Below, piece after piece: positions 43,709 to 52,566 of a DNA stretch of 64,000 bases. The DNA comes from JAPLMW01 sp964619675 (GTDB lineage Bacteria; Planctomycetota; Phycisphaerae; Sedimentisphaerales; UBA12454). A program made the translations under genes and the position numbers. The notes below the pieces were generated by a model that saw only the letters and a list, made by a program, of their open reading frames with translations, searched no databases and was not told where the DNA came from. The stretch's first letter is position 1. Every line of letters starts with the position of its first letter. The stretch is from positions 22,734 to 86,733 of the forward strand of contig CAZUEO010000006.1 in NCBI GenBank assembly GCA_964619675.1. The letters run 5' to 3'.

Positions 43709-43736
43709 ATCATATCTCTTTCCTGCTGACAATCAA
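43709..43736 (-). promoter_or_regulatory. promoter of coiled-coil lipoprotein, shared motif copy 2
   Basis: TTGATT (43731-43736), 16-bp spacer, TATGAT (43709-43714) on the minus strand; spacer core CAGCAGGAAAG as at 43051-43078. Confidence 0.6.
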
Positions 43737-43898
43737 GGAAAAGTAGTTTTTACAATATGGGTTTGTGTGGTAAAATAGCGTAAAAGCTAAGAATAATCGG
43801 GAAAGCGGAGTAATTAACCGCTAAGCGGTTTGAGGTTTTTGTTCTGGCTCACCTGTCGAACGAAAGCCCTAAACCGACCCGAAAAAGACAGGTAAAAA

Positions 43899-45587
43899 AT
43901 GGGAAAAAAAGACGAGATTCGGAAATCTGAAACATTTGTTAACTATGATGCTGAAGGTAAGAAGATTATTCGTACCTACAGTTTCGGGCGAAAAGTCAAA
44001 AAAAATGAACCAAATGTTGAAGATAATGTTTTTAAAAAACTTAGGGAGAACAGTAAAAATTTAAAAGAGTACTTTCCAGCGTATCCTTTCAGAAGTGGAC
44101 TTCAAAAAGCTGATGGTTTTTTGCATTATTCGCCTATGTGCGAAAAAAGTCTCATAAAATCTATAGGCGGTTTTCAGCTACATCTAACACAGGCAGAACT
44201 TGCTATTATAGACAAGACTGTTGGCTCAAGAAAGTTATCTGATATAAAATGCTTCTTAATTCAGAAATGTAATAATCAAAATACTGAAAGTTTAAGCTGG
44301 AATGATATTTTAGATAATCTGAAATTTTGGCTCAAACAGACAAACAGTCAACGCAAAACAACCAGCGGCAAGGCGGGGGAAATTCTTGAAGCACAAGCAA
44401 AACCGCTAATTTTACAGCTTGCGGAAAAATTACGCGTAATGCACAAATTCTCTTACAGGATAATTGCTTCGCTTCCTTTTTCGATTACTACACTGGACGG
44501 TAAAAAAGCTACGCCTGCGCCGATAACTACTTCGGACGATATTCCTGCTAATTGTAAATTTTTGACTACTTGGGAAGATGTTTTTGATAGTTACAGTAAT
44601 GCCTTTGAACAATTTTTACTTTGGAATGAAGATGCCATATCTTTAGCGTCGAATATACAGTATGAGAAAAACAGAGAGCTTTTGATTTCTCTCACACGGA
44701 TAAAACACAGAGCAACGGAGATTTTGAGTTCAATTAAGCACGATAGAAAAAGCAAATCAACACTTGCAAGTGGCCAAGACGAAATAGATACTGCGAGAGG
44801 AAGTCTTACAAACTTACTCAATTGCGATTTACCTGATTGTAGTGCGGTAGATTTTTTTGTGGAACTCAAAGACTTGCCTTCCTTTGCAGACGAATTAGAG
44901 GCTGCAAGTTTAACATCCTTACCAGAAACTACCGCAGAACAAAACAACAACACGGTGGACGAACTAAATACTTTTTATTCGATTTATCCTCTGCGAGACG
45001 GCTTTAAAATTGAAACATACGGATTAGGAAACCGTTTTAGACGTTATAAAAATGACTCCTCATTCATAGACAAAGAGCCACTAACGATAGACCAGACCAG
45101 AATGGTTATGTTTTTCACGGGGGGCTGGCAAGATAGTTGTCAAGTATTGAGAGAATTTTTAATACAACACAATTTAGCAGAAAAATCAGAATGCGATAGT
45201 TTAACTTGGAGCGATATTCTAAACAAATTGTATATTTTTGCCGGAAAAGAAAAAATACCTGACAGGATTATGTTCGCAAGTCTAAACTCAAAAGATTATA
45301 AAGATTATGGGCAATATATCACTACTGCAAAGGAATCAGCAGAGACAATCCGCAAAGTTGATTTAGCTGAAGCAATTACGAACGAAGTCAAAGCCGACCC
45401 TGCCAAAAGAAAATGGTGGAAACAGCTAATTAGCTGGATATTCAAGAAAACATCCCGTGTTGTTTATGCTGTTATTGCTTTCATTGCTTTCATTGGAATT
45501 ATTGTTGGGATTCTTGCGGGACTACATGAATTAGGATGGCTTGAACCAATTAAGGCGTTCATTTACAAAATATTGCTGCATAGGTAA
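43899..45587 (+). CDS. unrecognised 562-residue membrane-anchored protein with internal duplication
   Basis: I do not recognise it. It begins MGKKDEIRKSETFVNYD and ends with a membrane helix (about 525-547) and a short tail. Two parts are similar: YPFRSGLQ (about 62) to SLSWNDILDNLKFWL (about 132-146), and YPLRDGFK (about 363) to SLTWSDILNKLYIFA (about 434-448), with FLIQ between them in both; the spacing is 70 and 71 residues. The middle is helical and may be a linker. AT-rich, with no clear RBS. Upstream, ACCTGTC/GACAGGT and AACCGCTAAGCGGTT palindromes lie within 90 bp. Cytoplasmic N-terminus with C-terminal anchor is the likely topology. Confidence 0.75.
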   Translation: MGKKDEIRKSETFVNYDAEGKKIIRTYSFGRKVKKNEPNVEDNVFKKLRENSKNLKEYFPAYPFRSGLQKADGFLHYSPMCEKSLIKSIGGFQLHLTQAELAIIDKTVGSRKLSDIKCFLIQKCNNQNTESLSWNDILDNLKFWLKQTNSQRKTTSGKAGEILEAQAKPLILQLAEKLRVMHKFSYRIIASLPFSITTLDGKKATPAPITTSDDIPANCKFLTTWEDVFDSYSNAFEQFLLWNEDAISLASNIQYEKNRELLISLTRIKHRATEILSSIKHDRKSKSTLASGQDEIDTARGSLTNLLNCDLPDCSAVDFFVELKDLPSFADELEAASLTSLPETTAEQNNNTVDELNTFYSIYPLRDGFKIETYGLGNRFRRYKNDSSFIDKEPLTIDQTRMVMFFTGGWQDSCQVLREFLIQHNLAEKSECDSLTWSDILNKLYIFAGKEKIPDRIMFASLNSKDYKDYGQYITTAKESAETIRKVDLAEAITNEVKADPAKRKWWKQLISWIFKKTSRVVYAVIAFIAFIGIIVGILAGLHELGWLEPIKAFIYKILLHR

Positions 45588-45652
45588 AAGAAGAATTAAA
45601 GGGGTCAGAGGGCTGTTGAAAAAACATTTTAATTTTTAATATTTGATTTTCT

Positions 45653-46357
45653 TTACAGGTGTGTTTTTACGTAGCTCATTGGAAAGTTCCTGCCGGGGCA
45701 GCTCGTGTTTGTGCTGTGGCCTGGCGTGGTATTATGGCCGTAAATCCGGCTTGCGGGAATGTCATATCTTTCCGAAAGGAATCGCACAAGTTTCATAAGT
45801 GAAGCCATCTGGTTTCTGGACGGCCTTGAATTGTCAAAGTTGCCTACAAGGCAGATTCCAACCGCGCTTTTATTTGCCCAGTTCGATTCATCAGTTTTGC
45901 AGTGAGCGCCGGTCTTCTGGCCTGTCCAGCGGAACGTCGTTTCAACCTGGCCGTTGCCGCTGCCTGAGCCGTTGCCTATGACAAAATTGTAGCCTACGCC
46001 GTCCCAGCCGTTGTTTCGGCGGTGATAATCGTCGAAGGAAGCGACACAGCCGCAGTTGGTCGCTGAATGATGAATTACGATTGCCCTCCAGTCCCTTTCC
46101 AGCCTGCTCGACGGCGTCCAGCCGTAAGGGGCTGAGGAAGCAGGTTTATATGATTTGTAATTTTTCGCTTTATACGGGCTTGACGGCGTTTTGCCTGTGG
46201 CAGAGCTATAAGCTGGATAACTGCTGCTGCGATGGAGTCCCGGCTCAATACCGGTGATTTGCGGCGTATAGCTTTCCTCTTCTGCGCAGCCGACAAACAG
46301 TACCGCTGCGGTCGGCAGATAGGCTGCGATAACAAAAATCAGTATTTTTTTAAACAC
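45653..46357 (-). CDS. N-acetylmuramoyl-L-alanine amidase, lipoprotein
   Basis: 234 residues. N-terminal lipobox VGC (about residue 24), a Ser/Pro/Tyr-rich linker (about 30-80), then an amidase_2/PGRP domain: AIVIHHSATNCG (first zinc His), GYNFVIGNG, TGAHCK, GICLVGNFD and GHNTTPGHSTNTSCPG with the remaining His and Cys ligands. It should cut the sugar-peptide bond of peptidoglycan at the envelope, in agreement with murA and murD in the window. Confidence 0.92.
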   Translation of the reverse strand: MFKKILIFVIAAYLPTAAVLFVGCAEEESYTPQITGIEPGLHRSSSYPAYSSATGKTPSSPYKAKNYKSYKPASSAPYGWTPSSRLERDWRAIVIHHSATNCGCVASFDDYHRRNNGWDGVGYNFVIGNGSGSGNGQVETTFRWTGQKTGAHCKTDESNWANKSAVGICLVGNFDNSRPSRNQMASLMKLVRFLSERYDIPASRIYGHNTTPGHSTNTSCPGRNFPMSYVKTHL

Positions 46358-46411
46358 TGGTATGCTCCTGACTATTTATCGGCAAAATCCGCTGTAAGCT
46401 TTACAGGCCAG

Positions 46412-46843
46412 CTAAACCTGTGCGTGTTTACTGTTGAATTTGGTCATACGAACTGAATTGCCTGCGTCATTATATTCCACTTTATCCATATAAGACTTGA
46501 TGAGCAGAACTCCTCTGCCGTCGGTTTTATAGATATTATCGCCGATGCGGGGGTCTGCCAGACTGTTTGGGTCGAAGCCTCTTCCCTGGTCGGTTACGCA
46601 AATATCGACTTTTTGCGGGCTCAAATCATATTCGATAACAACATCTCTGGCAGGGTCTTGTTTATTGCCGTGTTTGAAGGCGTTTACGACGGCCTCTTCC
46701 ATAGCCAGGTGTATTGCGAACAGGTCGTCTTCCAAATATTCGAGCTGTTGGGTGTGGCTGAGGATTGTGGCGCATATCCGCCTAAGCTCCGATATTATTC
46801 CGCTGGAGACTATCTTTTCATGGGTACTGGCTCTGGAAGTCAT
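46412..46843 (-). CDS. RsbW-like anti-sigma factor / serine kinase
   Basis: 143 residues, GHKL ATPase fold: N-box MEEAVVNAFKHGNK and G1 box VTDQGRGFDP are intact, with a G2-like GRGVLLIKSYMDKV. This family phosphorylates a STAS partner or binds a sigma factor. The STAS gene lies 54 bp upstream in the same direction, so the pair probably forms a partner-switching module. No sigma factor is nearby. Confidence 0.88.
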   Translation of the reverse strand: MTSRASTHEKIVSSGIISELRRICATILSHTQQLEYLEDDLFAIHLAMEEAVVNAFKHGNKQDPARDVVIEYDLSPQKVDICVTDQGRGFDPNSLADPRIGDNIYKTDGRGVLLIKSYMDKVEYNDAGNSVRMTKFNSKHAQV

Positions 46844-46897
46844 TAATTTATTATCGTCCCAAATAAACCCGGGCTAAAGTAGCAGCTTGAAAAGAAA

Positions 46898-47251
46898 CTA
46901 TTTAAGGGTCAGCATTGCTTTTTTAACGTCAGGATAGATTTCGAAGATTTCGTCAAGGCGAGTGATTTTGAAAATATCGAAAATGCGAGGACTGATACTG
47001 CAGAGCCTCAGCCGACCTTTGTTCTCGTTTATCCTTTTACTTATTCTTATCAACAGCCCGAGAACCGCACTGGAAAGAAAACCGACATTACTAAAATCAA
47101 TTACAAGATTCACAGGACCGTCGATTAAGGGCATTATAGAATCCTCAATCGCTTTAATAGTCTCATCGTCAAGAATCTTCTCATCAGCCAGCGTCACGAC
47201 GCTTGCGTTCTGGGCATAGTAAACACTTATTCGCGGTTTTACCTCTTCCAT
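46898..47251 (-). CDS. STAS-domain anti-sigma factor antagonist
   Basis: 117 residues from the ATG at 47249-47251, which has GGAG at 8 bp; the ATG two codons earlier leaves only 2 bp. LVIDFSNVGFLSSAVLGLLIRI holds the serine that RsbW-type kinases phosphorylate (FLSSAVLG). First gene of the pair with the RsbW-like protein, behind a good promoter. Confidence 0.92.
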   Translation of the reverse strand: MEEVKPRISVYYAQNASVVTLADEKILDDETIKAIEDSIMPLIDGPVNLVIDFSNVGFLSSAVLGLLIRISKRINENKGRLRLCSISPRIFDIFKITRLDEIFEIYPDVKKAMLTLK

Positions 47252-47304
47252 AAGCATTACTCCAAATCCTGCCCGCCTTATGCGGGTCTGTCTATAAAAG
47301 AATT

Positions 47305-47333
47305 ATCGTAGGCAAAATATACCAAAAAGTCAA
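47305..47333 (-). promoter_or_regulatory. promoter for the STAS-RsbW pair
   Basis: TTGACT (47328-47333), 17-bp spacer, TACGAT (47305-47310) on the minus strand, 54 bp before the start. Confidence 0.65.
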
Positions 47334-47560
47334 GCAAAGGCCTTATTTAATTTTTTCACAAAATCGGCTAAGCAAATTCAATATTTCTGACTTATTTTTA
47401 AAAAAACTCTTGAAAGTCTTGATAAATTCTGGTAGTAATAACCCGGAATTTGAAGAGTTTGTGGATATTTTCTGTTCTGTTTTTGCCCTGAATCAGGGTT
47501 TAATTACAATAAAAGAGCCTTTTTTCTGGCCACAAGTTTACCCACTTTGCCTAAAGCGGG

Positions 47561-47644
47561 CAAACTATAGTGGGCGGATAAATTTGCTTTTTGGATATAA
47601 AATCTTTGAAATTTTGAACACCCAAAGACAAACTATAGTATAAT
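47561..47644 (+). promoter_or_regulatory. candidate Rrf2 operators and promoter
   Basis: CAAACTATAGT occurs at 47561-47571 and again at 47629-47639; its core ACTATAGT is a perfect palindrome. The second copy runs into TATAAT at 47639-47644; TTGAAC at 47614-47619 is a possible -35 (19-bp spacer). The rest of 47334-47746 has no convincing gene. Confidence 0.4.
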
Positions 47645-47746
47645 AGTAAACAGACCCCGATATACTACTTAGTTTTTATAGTTGCTTTTAAGTTCTTGTC
47701 GAATGAAATCGAACATAGCAAACAATTTGTTTTGGAGGACAAAAAA

Positions 47747-48145
47747 ATGAAGATAAGCAGGTCAACAGGTTACGCTTTGGTAGCTGTAGGTTATGTGGCA
47801 CAATATTACAGAGAAGGCGCGGTACTGGCTTCACGAATCTCCAAACAATATAACATTCCATTGGAATACCTTCTCAAGATTCTGCAGCAATTAGTAAGAG
47901 CCAATGTGTTGCGCAGCAAACGAGGACCCCGCGGGGGATTTTTCCTGGCGCGGCCGGCAGAAAATATCTCGCTGCTCGAAATTATCGAGGCAGTCGATGG
48001 GCCGCTGTTCAGCCATCTGCAGCTTGCAGAACAGACCAACAACGAGCCATTCAGCCTGAAAATGGAAAAGGTCTGCAGGCAGGCGTCAGAACGAGTACGC
48101 GAAATATTCGGCGCTGCAAAACTCTCGGAAATGCTGTCAGATTAA
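47747..48145 (+). CDS. Rrf2-family transcriptional regulator
   Basis: 132 residues from the ATG at 47747 (GGAGG 9 bp upstream). Winged helix with SRISKQYNIPLEYLLKILQQLVRANVLRSKRGPRGGFFLAR, the Rrf2 signature. Only one cysteine (VCRQAS) sits where IscR/NsrR have three, so a [Fe-S] cluster of that type is unlikely. Two palindromes upstream may be its own operator. The MazG-like gene follows 12 bp later. Confidence 0.9.
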   Translation: MKISRSTGYALVAVGYVAQYYREGAVLASRISKQYNIPLEYLLKILQQLVRANVLRSKRGPRGGFFLARPAENISLLEIIEAVDGPLFSHLQLAEQTNNEPFSLKMEKVCRQASERVREIFGAAKLSEMLSD

Positions 48146-48157
48146 CCCGCTGCAAGA

Positions 48158-48430
48158 ATGACGATAAAGGATTTTCAGAAGCTGATAGCCGAACGATATC
48201 AGAAGCGGGACAGCGCCAGAGGCACACCAAAAACCTTTATGTGGTTTGTCGAAGAGGTCGGCGAATTAGCAACCGCCCTGGCAAGCGAAAAAACAAGCAA
48301 AAAACAAAAAGAGGAAGAGTTCGCAGATATTTTTGCCTGGCTGTGCACACTTGCCAATATAAACGACGTGGATATCGAAAAGGCATGCGCAGATAAATAC
48401 CACAAAAAACAGCCAAAAGGGTTCAAATAA
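48158..48430 (+). CDS. MazG-like nucleotide pyrophosphohydrolase
   Basis: 90 residues, all-alpha. WFVEEVGELATAL and EEEFADIFAWLCTLAN carry the acidic ExxE...ExxD metal ligands of MazG/dUTPase-type enzymes, which hydrolyse NTPs to NMPs. Short single-domain form. Same operon as the Rrf2 regulator, so perhaps under its control. Confidence 0.88.
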   Translation: MTIKDFQKLIAERYQKRDSARGTPKTFMWFVEEVGELATALASEKTSKKQKEEEFADIFAWLCTLANINDVDIEKACADKYHKKQPKGFK

Positions 48431-48448
48431 AAATTAACTCCAAAAAAA

Positions 48449-48474
48449 TGCGGCCCTGAAAAATCAGGGCCGCA
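48449..48474 (-). terminator. terminator between convergent genes
   Basis: An 11-bp perfect stem TGCGGCCCTGA/TCAGGGCCGCA with an AAAA loop; seven T follow on the minus strand, so it ends the metalloprotease gene and may also stop the Rrf2-MazG transcript. Confidence 0.85.
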
Positions 48475-48515
48475 ATATCAAAATCATTTACAGTTACAGC
48501 TCAACAGCATAACTG

Positions 48516-49529
48516 CTACCAATAAGCCATACAGTTTTCATCCTGCGGGTCGTTGCACTGCATCCACTGGTTAGCAAAAATGACAAAGTCACTTAAATCA
48601 ACAATGCCATCAGTTGGTTCAAAGTCGGCGCCTTCACAGTTATCGTAACTGCCGCAATCGTTATTCAGCCAGTAATGAACGACCGTTTCAAAGTCTTCAT
48701 AATCGACATAACAATCGCCGTTAAGGTCCGATTCAAGACTGTGACCTGCGGAATTAACATCCTGGCAGGTGTAGCCCCATACACTATGCTTGAGCATGTT
48801 GACATCAATTTCGCTGGGGTACCTGCGCACACCGGTGGGAATCACCGGATTCATCAGGTCGTTTGGGTGATAACCCGGGTGCAGGTGCGTGCCATCGGGT
48901 TCCGGTACAAGGATAGCATTCGGATCACCGCCTGCGTTGTAGGTTCTGAGAGAATTATTGGGGTCATTGGGGTCAATATAATCGACGGCCGCTGCAAAAG
49001 GCGGGCATTTAATCGCAAAACCCAGAGCGTGGGCCAACTCATGGTTTATCACGGTCCAGAGGTCATACTGGCCGGCAGGGACGCTGCCGCCCGGAGCTGC
49101 GGGTGGGTCATTGGAGTCCACATACCACGAGATACCAGGGTCATCGTTAATAATAATTGTCCCACGGATAGGTTTTCCATCATCATCATACCTGAAAGCG
49201 CCAGACCTAGCAAGCGTAGGCTGCCCAGCCATTCCTAAAATACCCGGCGCACCAGTATCAGCCAGCACAAACTCTACCCCCGGATAAAACCCAGCTGCTT
49301 TCGTACCAAGGACTTCCTTCTTGAAATTTATGTCAACTTCGTGCTCCGGATCCTGGTGAGGCAGCCGGTCCTCCCATTGCTCAATTTTCGCCTCAATAAC
49401 CGCCTGCTGCGCATCGCAGATACTGCCCTCAAAGTTAGGGTCTATGTCCACAGCCAATCCGGCCTGCGGGATACAATACACAACTACAAATGTTACACAC
49501 ACTGCGGCAAACCATAATCTTCTCTTCAT
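48516..49529 (-). CDS. secreted zinc metalloprotease with dockerin-like C-terminus
   Basis: 337 residues with a signal peptide (ending AGLAVDID, about 27). TVINHELAHALGFAI contains HExxH and the downstream glycine of a zincin; the third ligand is not obvious. The last ~70 residues (SDLNGDCYVDYEDFETVVHYWL, then DGIVDLSDFVIFANQWM) form the dockerin-like calcium module shared with the proteins at 24169 and 38953. Probably an extracellular protease; stand-alone gene. Confidence 0.82.
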   Translation of the reverse strand: MKRRLWFAAVCVTFVVVYCIPQAGLAVDIDPNFEGSICDAQQAVIEAKIEQWEDRLPHQDPEHEVDINFKKEVLGTKAAGFYPGVEFVLADTGAPGILGMAGQPTLARSGAFRYDDDGKPIRGTIIINDDPGISWYVDSNDPPAAPGGSVPAGQYDLWTVINHELAHALGFAIKCPPFAAAVDYIDPNDPNNSLRTYNAGGDPNAILVPEPDGTHLHPGYHPNDLMNPVIPTGVRRYPSEIDVNMLKHSVWGYTCQDVNSAGHSLESDLNGDCYVDYEDFETVVHYWLNNDCGSYDNCEGADFEPTDGIVDLSDFVIFANQWMQCNDPQDENCMAYW

Positions 49530-49598
49530 AATTCTACTCCTTCCTTTCGTTCTCCAAAAAAGTTTGGTTGGTCAAATTTCTTTAAACATCCGGCAAGA

Positions 49599-51638
49599 TT
49601 AAGCAATTTTATCTTCAGGCATTTGCGGGGTGGATTCGGCAGAGACCGCGGCGGCAGTCATAGCCCTGAAGAAACACCAGCCGAGACCTGCGACAATCAA
49701 CAGAAAGACAATACTCAAAATAATATAAGAGACGCCTGACAATTCGGCAGTATGGGCAGTGACGGCGCCAGGCTGAACATTTTTCGTTACGTAAATTAAA
49801 ACCGTCGCCAGTGCGACGCTGATATTACAAGTAGCGAGAATCCCGGTAATTGGCGCGATGATGGAGGCTTTTGAATCGGCCCTGTCGAAACGGTCAAGAA
49901 TATAATTAGCAGATAATATACCGCCAATCGCGGAAAGAATTATAAGTACGAGAAACATTTCACAAATTCTGACGGGCAACGGCACAACCAAAATGACAAC
50001 TATAAGAGCTGACGAAAGCAGCGAAAGAATCAGGCCGGCAAGACTGCTTTTTCGCCCCCTTGATTCGAGCGGGTCCGATACAGCGTTGTGTTGAGGGTAA
50101 GGGCTTTTCAGCAGACTTAAAACGATTGCAATAATCGGGGCAAGCGCCACTACAACCAGGCCGGCAACATTGGGCCAGTTAATTTCGCCGGTTCGTTTAA
50201 ACAAGAAACCTTCACCGCTAAAGTCATCAAAAAGCGACCAGACAAACAAGGTGCCTAAAATTATGGGTATCACTATCCGAATAAGGTAATTCCACCACCG
50301 GCCGAGTGAAAAGTCACTTCTTTCATTTGCATGAAGGCGCAACCGGTCGATGCGGTAAAGCCAGCCGAGCACTACACATTCGAGAAGGCCGATAAAGGCT
50401 ATTCCCCAGGTGCCGTTGATAAAGCCGTCGATAACGCCGAGCCAGTTTAATCCGCCATTTGTCACGTAAACCAGGCCGAAAGCAAGTCCGACCAGACTCA
50501 TAAGAATCAGCACAATGCTCCTTTTGAAGCCGGTTTTGTCAACGATGGCGGCAAGAACCGATTCGGTAATCGAAAATGCAGAATCAATACCGAGAGTTAT
50601 CAGGGCAAAGAAAAAGATGAAACTAAACCATGCCGAATATGGAAGCTGCGCAAGAGCATAAGGAAAGGCCACGAAGGCAAGACCCGGACCGCCTGCAACA
50701 ACCTTTTCGACACCAACGTAGTCTCCCGCCTGCTGGGTGGCAAAAGCCATTCCGCCAAGGGTGGCGAATACGGCTATACCGGCAATAAAACTGGTGGCGA
50801 AATCACTCAAGCCGATAATGACGGCATTATTATTGAGGTCACTTTTGCGATGCAGGAAACTGGCATAAGTAAGCATAACCCCGAAAGCGAGACTCAATGA
50901 GAAAAACACCTGGCCAAACGCAAATCGCCAGGTAGTAGGTTTTGCCAGTTCGGCCCAGGTTGGATTGAGATAAAAGGCAAGACCCTGAATCGCACCATCG
51001 AGCGTCAGGCCCCTGATGGTCAAAATCAACAGCATCAGCCAGGGCAAAGGAACGGTCAGCCAGACGATTTTGCTGACGATTTTTACACCTCGGAATATGC
51101 AGAAGTACATCGCCAGCCAGGCAATTACAAGTGGCCAGAAAACCTGCCATCGGATTGAGCCGAGCGTGAAACTACTATGATAGCCGAGGTAAGAATTATA
51201 GAAGAAATTTTCAGCATTTTTGACACCTTCGATACCTTTGCCGGCCCAGGGCAGAGCGCCGCCCGTGAAGATTCCTTTTATGCTTAACCACAGGAAGCTG
51301 AAACAATAGGCAAGAATAACGGGGTAATATGTAATTATGACAAAGGCGAGAATAATTCCCCACCAGCCTACCACTTCGAATTTTCTATTGCAGCGGCGAA
51401 AGGCATCGGGGGCTGCACGCTGGGTGAAATGCCCGAGACTGAACTCAAGAATCAGCATCGGGATACCGACGATGCAAATGGCAATTATATAGGGGATTAA
51501 AAAAGCCCCGCCGCCGTAACTGTATAATTTGTAAGGAAAGCCCCACAAGTTGCCCAAGCCTACCGCCGAACCAACCGCCGCAAGAATAAAACCCCCGCGG
51601 CTGCCCCAGTTTTCACGCTGTTCTTCGAGAAGTTCCAT
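49599..51638 (-). CDS. sodium:neurotransmitter-symporter (SNF) family transporter
   Basis: 679 residues, 12 or more membrane helices. Helix 1 reads AAVGSAVGLGNLWGFPYKLYSYGGGAF, the LeuT-type sodium site. It should take up amino acids or similar substrates with Na+. The C-terminal ~130 residues add extra helices beyond the LeuT core. Sodium use would fit the sodium-type rotor of the ATPase at 6945 (inference). Precedes the amidohydrolase by 31 bp in transcription order. Confidence 0.93.
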   Translation of the reverse strand: MELLEEQRENWGSRGGFILAAVGSAVGLGNLWGFPYKLYSYGGGAFLIPYIIAICIVGIPMLILEFSLGHFTQRAAPDAFRRCNRKFEVVGWWGIILAFVIITYYPVILAYCFSFLWLSIKGIFTGGALPWAGKGIEGVKNAENFFYNSYLGYHSSFTLGSIRWQVFWPLVIAWLAMYFCIFRGVKIVSKIVWLTVPLPWLMLLILTIRGLTLDGAIQGLAFYLNPTWAELAKPTTWRFAFGQVFFSLSLAFGVMLTYASFLHRKSDLNNNAVIIGLSDFATSFIAGIAVFATLGGMAFATQQAGDYVGVEKVVAGGPGLAFVAFPYALAQLPYSAWFSFIFFFALITLGIDSAFSITESVLAAIVDKTGFKRSIVLILMSLVGLAFGLVYVTNGGLNWLGVIDGFINGTWGIAFIGLLECVVLGWLYRIDRLRLHANERSDFSLGRWWNYLIRIVIPIILGTLFVWSLFDDFSGEGFLFKRTGEINWPNVAGLVVVALAPIIAIVLSLLKSPYPQHNAVSDPLESRGRKSSLAGLILSLLSSALIVVILVVPLPVRICEMFLVLIILSAIGGILSANYILDRFDRADSKASIIAPITGILATCNISVALATVLIYVTKNVQPGAVTAHTAELSGVSYIILSIVFLLIVAGLGWCFFRAMTAAAVSAESTPQMPEDKIA

Positions 51639-51669
51639 TTAATCGTCCCTGAAACAGAATTGGCTTACA

Positions 51670-52449
51670 CTAACGTTCGATGCCAAGGACATCGAGAGTA
51701 TTTCGCTCGATTATTCCCCGAATTTTCTCACGCGGGACGGTCGGCAAATTCGTGTCGGCAAGCAATTTATTAAAGCCCAACAGGGTCTCAATACAGCTTT
51801 GAGGCTTACTGTAAGGCAGGCCGCTGCCGAAAAACAGTTTGCCTAAAACGCCCGCCTCACAGGCAGCAAGCACGGTATTGTAAACCTGCCAGACCTTTTG
51901 AGGATTTATAGTCAAATCGCCGTAAACATTCTCATGCTTTGCGAGCATAGAAAGTGTCTCATTGACAAAAGGCTGACCCATCGAGCCGATGATGATTTTA
52001 AGATTTTTGAATTTCTGAGCTATCTCGTCTAAAAGCGACGGCCTTGCATATTCGAGGACTGCATCGGCAGTGTATGGGGGGGCATTGTGGAAGAACAACG
52101 GCAATTTTAATTCTTCGGCAACTTCATAAAACTGCAGCGCCCTGCTGTGGGCGGGATGAAACGCCTCGCCTGCACAATAAAGCACAGCACCTTTAAGGCC
52201 GTCATTTTTTACACCAGACCAGTATTTTTTAGAAATGTCGTCCTTAACGGGATTGACAACGGCAAAACCAACCATCTTTTTCGGATGTCTGGCGACATAT
52301 TTGCCGACAAGCTCGTTTGACTGACGGTTAGATTCCGCCGGGCAGGCAAGCACAATACAGGTGTCAACCGGCTCGGCAGAGGCGAAATGGTCCTCAGCGC
52401 TTAATTGGCGGCCGGGACAGTTTATATGAGTATGACAATCAATAATCAC
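51670..52449 (-). CDS. amidohydrolase-2-like TIM-barrel metal-dependent hydrolase
   Basis: 259 residues from a GTG at 52447-52449 with CAGGGAAAG upstream; a TTG nine codons earlier is less likely. IIDCHTHIN is the HxH metal motif at the end of strand 1; FFHNAPP, GSMGQPF and FFGSGLPYS follow at barrel positions. The substrate is unknown; relatives decarboxylate or hydrolyse ring compounds. Upstream of the SNF transporter and probably cotranscribed. Confidence 0.85.
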   Translation of the reverse strand: MIIDCHTHINCPGRQLSAEDHFASAEPVDTCIVLACPAESNRQSNELVGKYVARHPKKMVGFAVVNPVKDDISKKYWSGVKNDGLKGAVLYCAGEAFHPAHSRALQFYEVAEELKLPLFFHNAPPYTADAVLEYARPSLLDEIAQKFKNLKIIIGSMGQPFVNETLSMLAKHENVYGDLTINPQKVWQVYNTVLAACEAGVLGKLFFGSGLPYSKPQSCIETLLGFNKLLADTNLPTVPREKIRGIIERNTLDVLGIER

Positions 52450-52566
52450 TTTTCTTTCCCTGAAAAGCCCTTGCAAAACAACAACTTATAAACAGTAATA
52501 TAATATCGGCAAAACTGCGATACTGTCAAGAACAATAAACTTGCCTTTTGGACAGCGATAATTAAT

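Noticed and set aside
47410..47643. 77-residue reading frame upstream of the Rrf2 gene
   Set aside because: Starts at TTG without an RBS, resembles nothing, and runs through the presumed promoter and palindromes.
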